Below, piece by piece: positions 25,550 to 34,769 of a DNA stretch of 49,387 bases (its first letter is position 1; each line of letters starts with the position of its first letter). This stretch comes from Balneolales bacterium (GTDB taxonomy: Bacteria; Bacteroidota; Rhodothermia; Balneolales; Natronogracilivirgulaceae): assembly GCA_007132975.1 (NCBI GenBank), contig SLNO01000010.1, positions 1-49,387 of the forward strand, written 5' to 3'. The notes beneath the pieces are model-generated. The model ran no database searches. It saw only the letters and a program-made list of their open reading frames with translations, and was not told the origin of the DNA. The position numbers were made by a program, and so were the translations under genes.

Positions 25550-26686
25550 ATGAATAAAATCAAAGCGTTATTACTTGCAGCAGGATGTTCGGCTCTCCTG
25601 ACAATCCCGGAAATAACCTTATCGCAGCAGCCCGAGGCGGGTCTTGTAAGAACTGTAGGGGATGATGTTACCCTCCGGTTGGGCGGCACCCTGCAGCCAA
25701 GGGTCACTTATGCCTCGGATCTTAACGCTGCGGGTGAAAGGCAGGAACGCCTTGGATTTGGCATGCGCAGGCTGCGTCTGCGGTTTACGGCCGGTTTTGG
25801 CGAGAATCTCGGTGTCTTCCTTCAGATGGAGGGGTCCGGAGCAACACCAACTTTCCTGGATATCCGCGGGGAGTACCGGTTTAATGACAACCTGACACTG
25901 CGTGCCGGCCGCTTTGTCGGGGCACAGCCAAGGGCTTATGCGCGCACCGGACACGCCGTAATTGATGCCATCGACCGTCCGGCCGTATCGGACATGTGGG
26001 CCCGGATGACCATAGGTGCCGATGGTCGGGATTATGGCATTGAGGCATTGTGGAACACGCCTCGCTGGGAACTGCGCGGGTTTCTACACAATGGGTTCAA
26101 CCGGTGGAACTACAACCTGGGCATCAGCCGCGATCCTTCGACCGGTGGCATCGAAACAGAGGGTTTTGCCTTCAGTGCCGCGGCTACCCACTGGCCGGCC
26201 GGTCGGGACCGCCTGGAATTGGGTGCTTATGCAAGTGTTAATACGTCCAGGAATGAACTGACGGAAATCGGCCGGGTGGGACGCAACTACATCTCCTACT
26301 CCGCCCATGCTTATTGGGGACCATTGCCGGGCGATCAGCCCTTCAGGGTGAAGGCGGACCTGATCGGTATCAGCTATCAGGAAGTAGCTCCCTTTGATAT
26401 CGAGAACTACATTGGCGCATCCCTGTTTACCGGAGTGCTGGTTGCTCCGCATGTGGAGCTTTACGCCATGGGCGAATACTGGTATGGCGATGGCGGCGGA
26501 TTTGACGAAACGCGGCAAGTATTCGCCACTCTTGGTGGATCCTACAGTCTGAGTGCGCTGCTGGGCAAGCCGTTCACGCAAAACCGCATTATGCTCTCAT
26601 ACAGCCTGCGGTCCCTGGAGGCCGACGAAATAGACTTCAGTGATCCCGCGCACGTGGTTATGATGCAGATGCAGTTCTATTTCTGA
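25550..26686 (+). CDS. Phosphate-selective porin O/P-like outer-membrane protein
   Basis: 378 residues with a signal peptide (MNKIKALLLAAGCSALLTIPEITLS). The mature barrel opens VTLRLGGTLQPRVTY and has GFGMRRLRLRFTAGFGENL and NDNLTLRAGRFVGAQPRAY, the pattern of OprO/OprP-type porins of Bacteroidota. It ends with an aromatic Phe (MMQMQFYF), as outer-membrane barrels do. Name aside, phosphate specificity cannot be read from sequence. The pst locus is 7 kb away and not linked. It converges with recR. Confidence 0.75.
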   Translation: MNKIKALLLAAGCSALLTIPEITLSQQPEAGLVRTVGDDVTLRLGGTLQPRVTYASDLNAAGERQERLGFGMRRLRLRFTAGFGENLGVFLQMEGSGATPTFLDIRGEYRFNDNLTLRAGRFVGAQPRAYARTGHAVIDAIDRPAVSDMWARMTIGADGRDYGIEALWNTPRWELRGFLHNGFNRWNYNLGISRDPSTGGIETEGFAFSAAATHWPAGRDRLELGAYASVNTSRNELTEIGRVGRNYISYSAHAYWGPLPGDQPFRVKADLIGISYQEVAPFDIENYIGASLFTGVLVAPHVELYAMGEYWYGDGGGFDETRQVFATLGGSYSLSALLGKPFTQNRIMLSYSLRSLEADEIDFSDPAHVVMMQMQFYF

Positions 26687-26858
26687 ACTCTGTCACATTG
26701 TCTTCCGGGGGCGATAAGAAACCGGGTGGATGAGGGTCATTGGGGGTTAATTGATTGGCGGATTTGAGGAGACACGATGGCCGAAAAGTGGGAAGAAATG
26801 ATCACCCATTATTATGCAATGAGGGCATCTTCCGTCTCAAATGTCTGCTTTATCCGTC

Positions 26859-27461
26859 TCAAAATGTCTGGCGGCCCGCGAATGCCCGGGTCAGGGTGGC
26901 GTCGTCGATGAACTCGAGATCGGTCCCCATGGGGATTCCGTGGGCGATACGCGTGACATCTACACCCATCGGATGAACAAGTTTGTTGATATAGTAACCG
27001 GTGGCCTCGCCCTCGGCATCCGGATTGAGCGCCAGGATCAGCTCCCGTATGGGTTCACCGTCGCGGATGCGGTGGATCAGCTCGTTAATACGCAGCTCGT
27101 TGGGACCGATATTCTGGAGTGGTGAGATGACGCCCCCCAAAACGTGGTAGCGACCGCCGAACTCCTTGGTCCGCTCGATGACATAGACATCCTTCGGCTC
27201 CTCCACAACGCATATCACACCGGTTTTGCGCTTCTCCGACTGGCAAATAGGACATGGGTCCCGATCGGTGATGTTGTAACACACCGAACAGTATTTGATG
27301 TTTTTTTTCAGGTCCGAAATGGCGCGGGAAAGCCGGAACACCTGTTCGTCGTTCTGCTTGAGCAGGAACATGGCAATGCGTTGCGCCGATTTCCGACCCA
27401 TTCCCGGGAGGCGGGCCAGTTGCTCCACGGCCTGCTCGAGCGTTTCTGATATAAGCTGCAT
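26859..27461 (-). CDS. recR: Recombination mediator RecR
   Basis: 200-residue RecFOR pathway protein. N-terminal HhH (LARLPGMGRKSAQRIAMFLL), Cys4 zinc finger (CSVCYNITDRDPCPIC), Toprim domain (ICVVEEPKDVYVIE) and the Walker-like C-terminus (VTRIAHGIPMGTDLEFIDD). ATG 27461 gives the normal length. A near-perfect 17-18 bp duplication spans the stop codon. Order recR-ybaB-dnaX is the conserved bacterial cluster, here transcribed dnaX to recR. Confidence 0.97.
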   Translation of the reverse strand: MQLISETLEQAVEQLARLPGMGRKSAQRIAMFLLKQNDEQVFRLSRAISDLKKNIKYCSVCYNITDRDPCPICQSEKRKTGVICVVEEPKDVYVIERTKEFGGRYHVLGGVISPLQNIGPNELRINELIHRIRDGEPIRELILALNPDAEGEATGYYINKLVHPMGVDVTRIAHGIPMGTDLEFIDDATLTRAFAGRQTF

Positions 27462-27504
27462 TATCGTACTGGCCTGTAATAAGATGTAGAGATAATAGAC
27501 TTGC

Positions 27505-27834
27505 TCACTTGAAGCCCAGGTTGCCAAGATCCATGCCGCCGGGCAGCATGCCTTTGGTCACTTCCGCCATCTTGTCCTGCGCGGCCTCCTCGGCTTTCTT
27601 GAGCGCCTGGTTGATCCCGGCGGTGATCAGATCCTCCAGCATCTCGACATCGTTGGGGTCTACGATATCCCTGTCAAGCTTGATGGATGTGACTTCACGG
27701 TTGCCATTGGCGGTGACTCTGACCATGCCTCCTCCGGCTTCCGCTTCCACTTCCAGTTCGCTGAGTTGTTGTTTGACTTCACCGACTCTTTTCTGGAATT
27801 CCGTCAATTTGCCAAACATATCTGCCATATTCAT
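27505..27834 (-). CDS. ybaB: Nucleoid-associated protein YbaB/EbfC
   Basis: 109-residue DNA-binding dimer protein. N-terminal helix (MFGKLTEFQKRVGEVKQQLS), the strand segment GGGMVRVTANGNREVTSIKLD, and the C-terminal helix ending in a Gly/Met-rich tail (GMLPGGMDLGNLGFK). It sits between dnaX and recR, the canonical place. Confidence 0.96.
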   Translation of the reverse strand: MNMADMFGKLTEFQKRVGEVKQQLSELEVEAEAGGGMVRVTANGNREVTSIKLDRDIVDPNDVEMLEDLITAGINQALKKAEEAAQDKMAEVTKGMLPGGMDLGNLGFK

Positions 27835-27858
27835 ATAAGGGCTCCTGTTTTTTCGGAG

Positions 27859-29925
27859 TTAATATTCAAGTTCTGCACCAAACAGATTCACGAGCTTCTT
27901 CAGCTTGGGATCCTTTTGCTGGAGCTCGGAAAAATGTTCATAGGGATCGTGGATGGTGTCGGTTCGCTGTTCTTTTTCCACAAGCTGTGATGTAAAACGC
28001 AAGGCGTATCCAAAATGTTCTTTCACCGTGTCGCATAATTTCCGCTGCTGCTCGCGGATGATATCCGAAGTGAAACTGTCGCTGCACTCAAGGGTAACCA
28101 CATTCTTTCTGAGCTGCACCGGACGTGTCTTCTGGATGGAAAAGTAGAGCATGGAGCTGGTGGTTGCCTGGAGCTTGCTCAGGTACTCGGGCCACATGGC
28201 ATTCAGATCGTCCAGGGTGTCCGGCTTCTTGAATGTCTTTTTGGATGGGGCCGGTTTGCCCAGCTCCTTGGGCTTGGGTGATAGTGCTAGGTTGCCCCGG
28301 ACTTCGCGCCCGGATTCCGCATCGCCGCCTCTTTCCGGCAGGGTTACGGGGGACAGGTGTCCCTGGGGGCGCCGAAATGCCGGGGCGCCGAAGATGTCCG
28401 GTTCGTCACGAAGGCGGCGCTCTTCGCCGGGTTGCTGGATGCGGCCCGGCTCCTGAGCCGGTGGCGGGGGAGGACCGGGTCTGTCTTGCCGGCGAGAGCT
28501 GTCCTCCGCCGGACTTCCGGAGGGAGCGGGTGTCACGGAAGGCTTTTCGGCCTTTTCAGAATGTGCGGGTGTGCGGGGTTGGCGCTCCGATTCCGTTTCC
28601 GGGACAGGCGGACGTGCGGGTTCCTTTCGCTTTTCGGGCTGACCGGTTTTGCTTTGTGAGCTGGCGGGTTTTTCGTCCGGAGCAGAGGCGCCTGCCGGAC
28701 TTTCAGTTTTGGGCGCAGGAGCAGCCTTGCTTGGCTGGCTAGCAGATTTTGACCCGGTTGACGTCGCACTACCGCCGTTTTGTGCTCCGGTTCCGCTGCC
28801 CTGCTGGGCCAGTTTCTGCTCCAGGGTCTCCAGTTTAAGCAGCAATTCGCTGAGGCCGTCACTGCGCGTCATATGGAACAGCTTCAGCAGCGTGATTTCC
28901 AGATGGATCCGGGGCTGCTGTGCCTGACGGATCGAAAACTCGGCCTCGTGCACTATGTGCATCATGCGCATCAGGTCGTCTTCGGAAAAAGCAGAAGCCA
29001 TCTTCTGGAACCGTTCGCGCGTGTCGTCGGTAGCCTCGATCAGATAGAAATTCTGGCTGTCCCGGGAAAGGTAAAGGTTTCGGAAATGCTCGGTGAGCGT
29101 GGCCAGGAACTCCTGGATGTCGTTGCCGATGTGCAGCAGGTTGTGCAGCAGCGCCATGCCGGCCCGCGCATCCCTGCGAATCAGCGCGTCGGTGAGTTCG
29201 AACATCCGCTCGGAACTGACGATATTCAGCGCCCGGTGCAGCTCGTCGTAGGTGATGCTGGTCCCGCAGAAGGCGATGGCCTGGTCCAGGATACCCAGCG
29301 CATCCCGCAGCGCCCCGTCCGCCTTTCTGGCGATCACATGCAGCGACTCGCGATCGATCTCGATCTCCTCCCTCTGCGCGATCAGCTCCAGCCGCGCCAC
29401 GATCTCATCCACCGTGATCCTCCGGAAATCGAACCGCTGGCAGCGCGAGAGGATGGTCGGAAGGATCCGGTGCGGCTCGGTCGTCGCAAAGATGAAGATC
29501 ACGTGCGCGGGCGGCTCCTCCAGCGTCTTCAGCAGGGCGTTGAACGCCGCCTTGGAGAGCATGTGGATCTCGTCGATGATGTAGACCTTGAAGCGCCCGC
29601 TTTGCGGCGGAATGCGCACCCGCTCACGCAGGCTCCGGACATCATCCACACTGTTGTTGGACGCCGCATCGATCTCGACAATGTTCAGGGTGTTGTTGAG
29701 CTGCTCCCCGTCCACATCCATATCCACATTGTTGATGGTGCGCGCCAGCACCCGCGCCATGGTGGTCTTGCCCACGCCCCGCGGCCCGCAAAACAGGTAG
29801 GCATGGCTCAGCCGGTTGTTCTCGATGGCGTTTTTGAGCGTGTTGCTTACGTGCTCCTGCGAGACGATGTCGTCAAACGTCTGCGGACGGTAAGCGCGGG
29901 TCAGGGCTTTGTAACTGGATGACAT
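27859..29925 (-). CDS. dnaX: DNA polymerase III subunits gamma/tau
   Basis: Clamp-loader ATPase of 688 residues from ATG 29925 (MSSSYKALTRAYRPQTF). Walker A GPRGVGKTT at 47-55, the DEXX box IIDEIHMLSKAAFNALLK, the Arg finger in TILSRCQRFDFRR. The zinc module between Walker A and EIDAASNNSV lacks all four cysteines (it reads NNVDMDVDGEQLNNTLN), as in many Bacteroidota. Residues about 380-560 are a long Pro/Ala/Ser/Glu-rich disordered linker before the tau-specific C-terminal domain. No obvious slippery sequence for a gamma product. Confidence 0.96.
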   Translation of the reverse strand: MSSSYKALTRAYRPQTFDDIVSQEHVSNTLKNAIENNRLSHAYLFCGPRGVGKTTMARVLARTINNVDMDVDGEQLNNTLNIVEIDAASNNSVDDVRSLRERVRIPPQSGRFKVYIIDEIHMLSKAAFNALLKTLEEPPAHVIFIFATTEPHRILPTILSRCQRFDFRRITVDEIVARLELIAQREEIEIDRESLHVIARKADGALRDALGILDQAIAFCGTSITYDELHRALNIVSSERMFELTDALIRRDARAGMALLHNLLHIGNDIQEFLATLTEHFRNLYLSRDSQNFYLIEATDDTRERFQKMASAFSEDDLMRMMHIVHEAEFSIRQAQQPRIHLEITLLKLFHMTRSDGLSELLLKLETLEQKLAQQGSGTGAQNGGSATSTGSKSASQPSKAAPAPKTESPAGASAPDEKPASSQSKTGQPEKRKEPARPPVPETESERQPRTPAHSEKAEKPSVTPAPSGSPAEDSSRRQDRPGPPPPPAQEPGRIQQPGEERRLRDEPDIFGAPAFRRPQGHLSPVTLPERGGDAESGREVRGNLALSPKPKELGKPAPSKKTFKKPDTLDDLNAMWPEYLSKLQATTSSMLYFSIQKTRPVQLRKNVVTLECSDSFTSDIIREQQRKLCDTVKEHFGYALRFTSQLVEKEQRTDTIHDPYEHFSELQQKDPKLKKLVNLFGAELEY

Positions 29926-30132
29926 TTCTGGTGCTGGATGGTGGAATTCGGATATCCCATAAAGGTAACAAATCGAACGCTCCCTATCCAGAAAAGTCAC
30001 AGCCTGTTTCGGGTGGATGGGGCCGGTGCGCAGGCATCGGCAAAAGTCCTGCACAACGGGAATGCTCACCACCCGGCCGTTTGTGCTGCATTATGGCGGT
30101 AGAGGCTGACAGACCGGCCGTGCTGCCGCGGC

Positions 30133-31455
30133 TCAGCTCATCACCATCTCGATCTCCTGTCGGATTTTGGGCACCGTGGTGAGGTTCTCGTGTCCGTCCT
30201 CACGCACCACCACATTGTCCTCGATGCGGATACCACCGAAATCGAACAGCTCGCGCAGCCGCTTGGCGTTGAGGTGGCCGGAGACCTCCTTTTCGGACAG
30301 CGCCGGTTCCAGCAGTGCCGGAATAAAATAGAGGCCGGGCTCGATTGTGAGCACCATTCCGGGTTCAAAGATGCGCCGCGCGCGCAGGAAGCGAAGGCCC
30401 GGACGGTCGATCTTCTCCGTGCCTTTGGGATACCCGCCGACGTCGTGGGTGTCGAGTCCGAGGAAGTGGCCCAGACCGTGCGGAAAGAAGAGGGCAAAGA
30501 CGTTTTTCTCCATCAGTTCGTCAGGGTTGCCCTTCACCAGGCCGGTGTCGCGCAGGCCGGTGATGATGGCCCGGGCGGCGGCAAGGTGAACATCCTCCAT
30601 TTTGTTGCCCGGACGCACGAGGTTGAGCGCGGTAGTCAGGGCGTTGAGCACGATATCGTAAAGCTCGGCCTGCAGCGCTGTGAACCGGCCGTTGACCGGG
30701 TAGGTGCGTGTGATATCGGAGGCGTAACCGTTGTGCTCCGAACCCGCATCCACCAGAAAAAGCTCGCCGTCGCCGAGGCGGCGATGCTTGCCGGTGTAGT
30801 GAAGGATGGCCGATCCGGGTCCGGATGCGAAGATGCCGGAGTAGGGCGCGTGGATCTGCCCGTGCCTGACCACATGGGAGTCGAAAACGGCCTTCATCTC
30901 ATATTCGAAGGCGCCGGCATAGACGGCCTGCATCACTTCGAGGTGCGCCTGGTTGGCGGCGGCGGCGGCCGTCTTGAGGCAGGCGATCTCGCCCTCGGAC
31001 TTGATCACGCGGCACCAGGCCAGGGCATCTTTCAGGTGCCCGATGTCAGGGTCCAGGCCGAACTGGCGGATGTCCTTCTCGGAGCCGGGCAGGCAGTGCA
31101 CTTTGGCGGGGGCCTGCTTTTTGAGCCAGTCGGAGAGTTCGTCGTCGTAGATCACGCGGTCGGGCCCGTACAGGTCGGAGTACTCGTCGGTGGACCGGAC
31201 GTAGCCCATCCACACGGCGAATTTGGCATCGCGGCGGGGGATCACAAGCACGTACTCCCCGGACCCGGCATGCAGCACGGCGGACATGTCCGGCTCATCC
31301 ACGCCGGTGAGGTAGAGGAAATTGGACTCCTGCCGGAAGGGGTACTCGAAGTCGGTGTCGTAGCGGTGCGATACGGTTCCGCCCTTCAGATAGAGGACGC
31401 TGTCTTTGTCATCCTTGAACAGTGTGAGAAGTTTCTTGCGATGTTCGTGGTGCAT
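30133..31455 (-). CDS. pepP: Xaa-Pro aminopeptidase (M24B)
   Basis: Removes N-terminal residues preceding proline. 440 residues with an N-terminal AMP_N domain (LFKDDKDSVLYLKGG, FRQESNFLYLTGV) and the pita-bread metallopeptidase domain. Metal ligands are visible in FLVDAGSEHNGYASDITRTY (two Asp), FFPHGLGHFLGLDTHDVGG (His), VLTIEPGLYF (Glu) and GGIRIEDNVVV (Glu). No signal peptide, so cytoplasmic. Confidence 0.95.
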   Translation of the reverse strand: MHHEHRKKLLTLFKDDKDSVLYLKGGTVSHRYDTDFEYPFRQESNFLYLTGVDEPDMSAVLHAGSGEYVLVIPRRDAKFAVWMGYVRSTDEYSDLYGPDRVIYDDELSDWLKKQAPAKVHCLPGSEKDIRQFGLDPDIGHLKDALAWCRVIKSEGEIACLKTAAAAANQAHLEVMQAVYAGAFEYEMKAVFDSHVVRHGQIHAPYSGIFASGPGSAILHYTGKHRRLGDGELFLVDAGSEHNGYASDITRTYPVNGRFTALQAELYDIVLNALTTALNLVRPGNKMEDVHLAAARAIITGLRDTGLVKGNPDELMEKNVFALFFPHGLGHFLGLDTHDVGGYPKGTEKIDRPGLRFLRARRIFEPGMVLTIEPGLYFIPALLEPALSEKEVSGHLNAKRLRELFDFGGIRIEDNVVVREDGHENLTTVPKIRQEIEMVMS

Positions 31456-31532
31456 GGGAGTTTGGGTTTGTGGGGTCTCGGTGGTCTGGTATCAGTGAGT
31501 CACGTATCAGAAGGTCAAGAAGTATCGGTGAG

Positions 31533-32630
31533 TCAGGTGCCTGTGAGGATGCGCTCGAGGATCCCGGAGAGCTCGCGTGCCGCCAGAGCCGATTGCTCCG
31601 GCGTGGTTTGCGTGCCGGAATCCCCATCCACCCGGAACCAGAATTCATTGAGCTTGTCAATATGATGGCTTTCGGGGATGGCGGGGTGGATGGGACCGGA
31701 TGACCCGGTGCTGTGCCCGGCTCTTTGGTCAGGGTTGCGGCTCGTGCTGTGGTCCCTGCTTTCGCCGGCGGTGTGGCTGGAGGCGCGGCCAGCGCGGTGC
31801 CGGTCGTTGCCGCTGCGACGATCTTTATCACTGCGGTAATCTTTGCCAGTGCGGTGTTGGACAATCTTCGGCTCGCCAAAGTACCCATCTGTGCCGAGTG
31901 AGCAGAGGAAAAAGGCGAAATTCGTTTTTTTTCGATTGGCGACGGCAGTGAAGACGGCCTGGTCGGGGGCTGTGGCTCGCAGGGAAACGGCAATAAGGGT
32001 GTCCGGTTGGTTTTCAGCCGAAAGGAGGAGGTGATAGTGGGGAGGGGGGTGCGGATGGATCGGGGTGGGGATCTCAAGCCAGCTGCGGGTCTCTCCGGCG
32101 AGGTGGTAGAGCTGGGCCAGCCGCCGGGCAATCGGCCTGGCGGACGTGTCGGGCAGCTTGGCCTGGAAGAAACCGCGTGCTGACCAGTATTCCGGGTCGT
32201 CCGAGTGCCAGTCTGGTTCGAGTGGCAAGAGTTCGCCGGGATATCCGGACGGGTCAACGGGTTTCAGCTTTCCTGCAACCTGAAACAGCGCGTCCTCCAA
32301 TCCGTTGGTGAGCATCAGGTTGGGAGCTTTTACAAAGCGATTGTAGACGGCCGATTGCGTGGCGGCGCGGGGGCCCAGGCGCACATTCTCTGCCTTGCAC
32401 TCGATGAGAAGCCAGGGAGCGAACTGCCCGTCATAGCAGAGCAAGTCGGTACGTCCGCGTGAAAAGCGGGATGGAACCGGACTTTCAACAGCAATGCGCG
32501 ACGCTGGAACCATGCTTTGAAGCATGAGATACTCCAGGATCTGGAGCCGGACCCGTTCTTCTGGACGAATCTTGAGCGCCTGGCGTTTCAGAGGGTTCCA
32601 GAGCAGGCGTTCCCCGTTCCGAAAGACCAT
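31533..32630 (-). CDS. Stand-alone HsdR N-terminal (PD-(D/E)xK) nuclease-domain protein
   Basis: 365 residues from ATG 32630. Residues 1-120 match the short 'type I restriction enzyme R N-terminal' domain common in Bacteroidota: PEERVRLQILEYLM, GRTDLLCYDG (Asp62), LLIECKAEN (Glu77-x-Lys79), APNLMLTNGLE. No helicase, HsdM or HsdS is nearby, so it is not a type I system. Residues ~120-260 have no known match, and ~275-330 are Arg/Asp/Ser/His-rich low complexity. A TTG at 32768 would add 46 residues. Possibly a house-keeping nuclease. Confidence 0.72.
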   Translation of the reverse strand: MVFRNGERLLWNPLKRQALKIRPEERVRLQILEYLMLQSMVPASRIAVESPVPSRFSRGRTDLLCYDGQFAPWLLIECKAENVRLGPRAATQSAVYNRFVKAPNLMLTNGLEDALFQVAGKLKPVDPSGYPGELLPLEPDWHSDDPEYWSARGFFQAKLPDTSARPIARRLAQLYHLAGETRSWLEIPTPIHPHPPPHYHLLLSAENQPDTLIAVSLRATAPDQAVFTAVANRKKTNFAFFLCSLGTDGYFGEPKIVQHRTGKDYRSDKDRRSGNDRHRAGRASSHTAGESRDHSTSRNPDQRAGHSTGSSGPIHPAIPESHHIDKLNEFWFRVDGDSGTQTTPEQSALAARELSGILERILTGT

Positions 32631-32893
32631 TCGGGGGAAGTGGCGGGATGCTATGGAGCGTGTGGTTTTCAAATCTTGCACGGGTGTCCGGCAAGATAGA
32701 AAAAGCGTCAGAGGGAAACCAGATTGCGTTGTCTGGCGGAGTGGTGCGAAAGGTTGGTTTCCCGACAAGGGGTTGCGGGGATGCGGACATTGCCAGTCGG
32801 AGGGTTGCCGCCCGGGCCGGCAGGAGGTCTGTCAGCTGTTGCTGAAGGGGATTGACGATGCGGGCTGGAACCGGTAGTGAAGTTCCTCCTCGA

Positions 32894-33556
32894 TCAGTCG
32901 TTTTTGGAGATGTTCTCCACCAGTTCGCCGGTTACAAGGAAAATAATCCGTTCGCAGATATTGGTCACCCGGTCAGCGATGCGCTCCAGATTGTGGGACA
33001 CCCATATGAGGTAGGTGCACCGGGTTATGGTGCGCGGATCCTCGATCATTATGGAGACCAGCTCCCGTACCACCTGATGGTACAACTCATCCACCCGGTC
33101 GTCCATAAGGGTGATTTCCCGGGCACTTTCGACGTCCCGGTCGGCAAATGCCTTGAGTGACTGGCTGATCATCCCGGCGGCAATTTCAGTCATCCTTGGA
33201 ATATCGATCAGCGGTTTGACCGGCTCCATGCCGTTCAGTTTGACCACGATCTTGGAGATGCCGACAGCATGGTCCCCCATGCGCTCCAGATCCGTGATGA
33301 TGTTGAGTATAGCTATTATTTCTCTTAGTTGAGTGGCAACAGGCTGCTGTGTAGCAATGAGATGTATACACTGTTCCTCAATTTCAAAACGCTTGTTGTT
33401 AATGTGAATGTCGTCTTTCCTGATCTGTTTGGCTGCATCGATGTCGCGATCTTTGAGCGCGTCCACAGAGCCGTTGACGGCCTGGATGACCATGCCGGAC
33501 ATATTGAAAAGTTCGAACTCTAGCTCTTTGAGATGTTCCAGAAAGGCGGTACGCAT
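32894..33556 (-). CDS. phoU: Phosphate signalling protein PhoU
   Basis: 220-residue negative regulator that couples the Pst transporter to the PhoR kinase. Two PhoU three-helix repeats with the metal-site patterns: ITDLERMGDHAVGI in the first and SHNLERIADRVTNICE in the second. Last gene of the pstS-C-A-B-phoU operon. A GGGAGT Shine-Dalgarno-like stretch lies upstream of ATG 33556. The phoU-pstB gap contains a CCGGC hairpin. Confidence 0.96.
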   Translation of the reverse strand: MRTAFLEHLKELEFELFNMSGMVIQAVNGSVDALKDRDIDAAKQIRKDDIHINNKRFEIEEQCIHLIATQQPVATQLREIIAILNIITDLERMGDHAVGISKIVVKLNGMEPVKPLIDIPRMTEIAAGMISQSLKAFADRDVESAREITLMDDRVDELYHQVVRELVSIMIEDPRTITRCTYLIWVSHNLERIADRVTNICERIIFLVTGELVENISKND

Positions 33557-33605
33557 TGTGAGTACTCCCTGAAATTGGGGTTATGAAAAAGTGTGAATTG
33601 CAGTG

Positions 33606-33621
33606 ACCGGCTGGTGCCGGT
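33606..33621. repeat. ACCGGC-TGGT-GCCGGT hairpin between pstB and phoU
   Basis: Perfect 6-bp stem with a 4-nt loop in the 122-bp gap inside the pst operon. No T-run. It could slow polymerase or stabilise upstream mRNA, giving less phoU than pstB, but this is inference. Confidence 0.4.
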
Positions 33622-33678
33622 GATCCCGTTAATTTCGCAGGCGATGCCGGAAATAACCGTGCCTGCAATGCATGATTG

Positions 33679-34749
33679 TCACCCGAATCTTCCTGTGATG
33701 TACTCTTCGGTGCGGGTTTCCTTCGGTTTGGTGAAGATACTTTTGGTAGGACCGTGTTCCACCAGGTTGCCCACATAGAAGAAAGCGGTATGGTCGGATA
33801 CCCGCGCCGCTTGTTGCATGTTGTGCGTTACTATAACGATGGTCACCTGCTTTTTAAGGTCCTGGATCAGGTCTTCGATGCGGTTTGTGGATTGCGGATC
33901 CAGCGAGCTGGTGGGTTCGTCCATCAGAAGCACTTCCGGGTCAACGGCCAGGGCTCGGGCAATGGAGAGACGCTGCTGCTGTCCGCCCGAAAGGCTGGAA
34001 CCAGGGCTTTTCAGACGGTCCTTGACCTCGTCAAACAGGGCGGCCTGTTTGAGAGCCCGCTCGCAGACCTCATCCAGCAGGTTTTTTTTGCGGATGCCCA
34101 CCAGTTTGAGTCCGGCCACCACATTGTCATAAATCGACATGGTGGGGAACGGGGTGGGCTTCTGGAATACCATGCCGATACGTCGGCGGATGACCACCGG
34201 ATTCACTTCACTGTCGTAGATGTTCTTGCCGTCAAGCAACACGCTGCCGGTGACTACAGCGCCCCGGGTAAGGTCGTGCATGCGGTTGAGCGCCCGGAGG
34301 TAGGTGGTTTTGCCGCAACCGGACGGACCGATCAGAGCGAGCACCTGCTTGTCGTAAATGGGAAGTGAGACATCCCGCACTCCGACGTTTTCACCGTAGC
34401 GAACGGTCAGATCATGCGTTTCCATCCGAATGGCCTTGCCGGTTGCTGTCTTTTTTTCTGCAGCAGGTTCCGCACCTGCAGCCTTATCCTGACTGGTTGC
34501 CAGATCCGGAACAGGTACGGATGACTGATTGTTGCCAGGTGTGGTGCCGGGAATGCTGTCCGCTTTTCCACCGGCACTGGTGTTCCCGGTGTCCGATGAG
34601 TCCGCAGGGCCGGGGATTCGAGTGGATCGCTCCGCGGATTTTCCGGAGGCTGTCACAAAACCGGACCATGCGCTGGTACCGGAACCATAGACTGGCAATC
34701 CCAGGAAACGATTTCTGGCCGATGTGAATATGCTGTTGAGGTTCATCAT
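33679..34749 (-). CDS. pstB: Phosphate ABC transporter ATPase PstB with long N-terminal extension
   Basis: Energises high-affinity phosphate uptake. The core from about residue 109 has Walker [15 protein letters not shown], signature [15 protein letters not shown] and Walker [16 protein letters not shown], with the normal ~250 residues. Ahead of it are about 108 residues rich in Ser, Thr, Gly, Ala, Pro and Asp, unlike any PstB domain I know. Start 34749 is only 20 bp after pstA, as expected in an operon, whereas the core ATG at 34425 would leave a 344-bp gap. So the extension is probably translated. Confidence 0.93.
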   Translation of the reverse strand: MMNLNSIFTSARNRFLGLPVYGSGTSAWSGFVTASGKSAERSTRIPGPADSSDTGNTSAGGKADSIPGTTPGNNQSSVPVPDLATSQDKAAGAEPAAEKKTATGKAIRMETHDLTVRYGENVGVRDVSLPIYDKQVLALIGPSGCGKTTYLRALNRMHDLTRGAVVTGSVLLDGKNIYDSEVNPVVIRRRIGMVFQKPTPFPTMSIYDNVVAGLKLVGIRKKNLLDEVCERALKQAALFDEVKDRLKSPGSSLSGGQQQRLSIARALAVDPEVLLMDEPTSSLDPQSTNRIEDLIQDLKKQVTIVIVTHNMQQAARVSDHTAFFYVGNLVEHGPTKSIFTKPKETRTEEYITGRFG

Positions 34750-34769
34750 GATATTGGTTTTCAGGTAGC

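Noticed and set aside
26777..26911. 44-codon plus-strand frame with a GAGGAG site five bases before its ATG
   Set aside because: The good ribosome site is suggestive, but the last third is antisense to recR, it runs through the local duplication, and the peptide has no recognisable features.
28233..28742. 169-codon plus-strand frame opposite dnaX
   Set aside because: Lies over the Pro/Ala-rich linker of dnaX; the low complexity produces open frames on the other strand.
31456..32893. A type I restriction-modification locus around the HsdR_N-like gene
   Set aside because: No helicase motifs in the protein and no hsdM or hsdS on either side; flanks are pepP and phoU.
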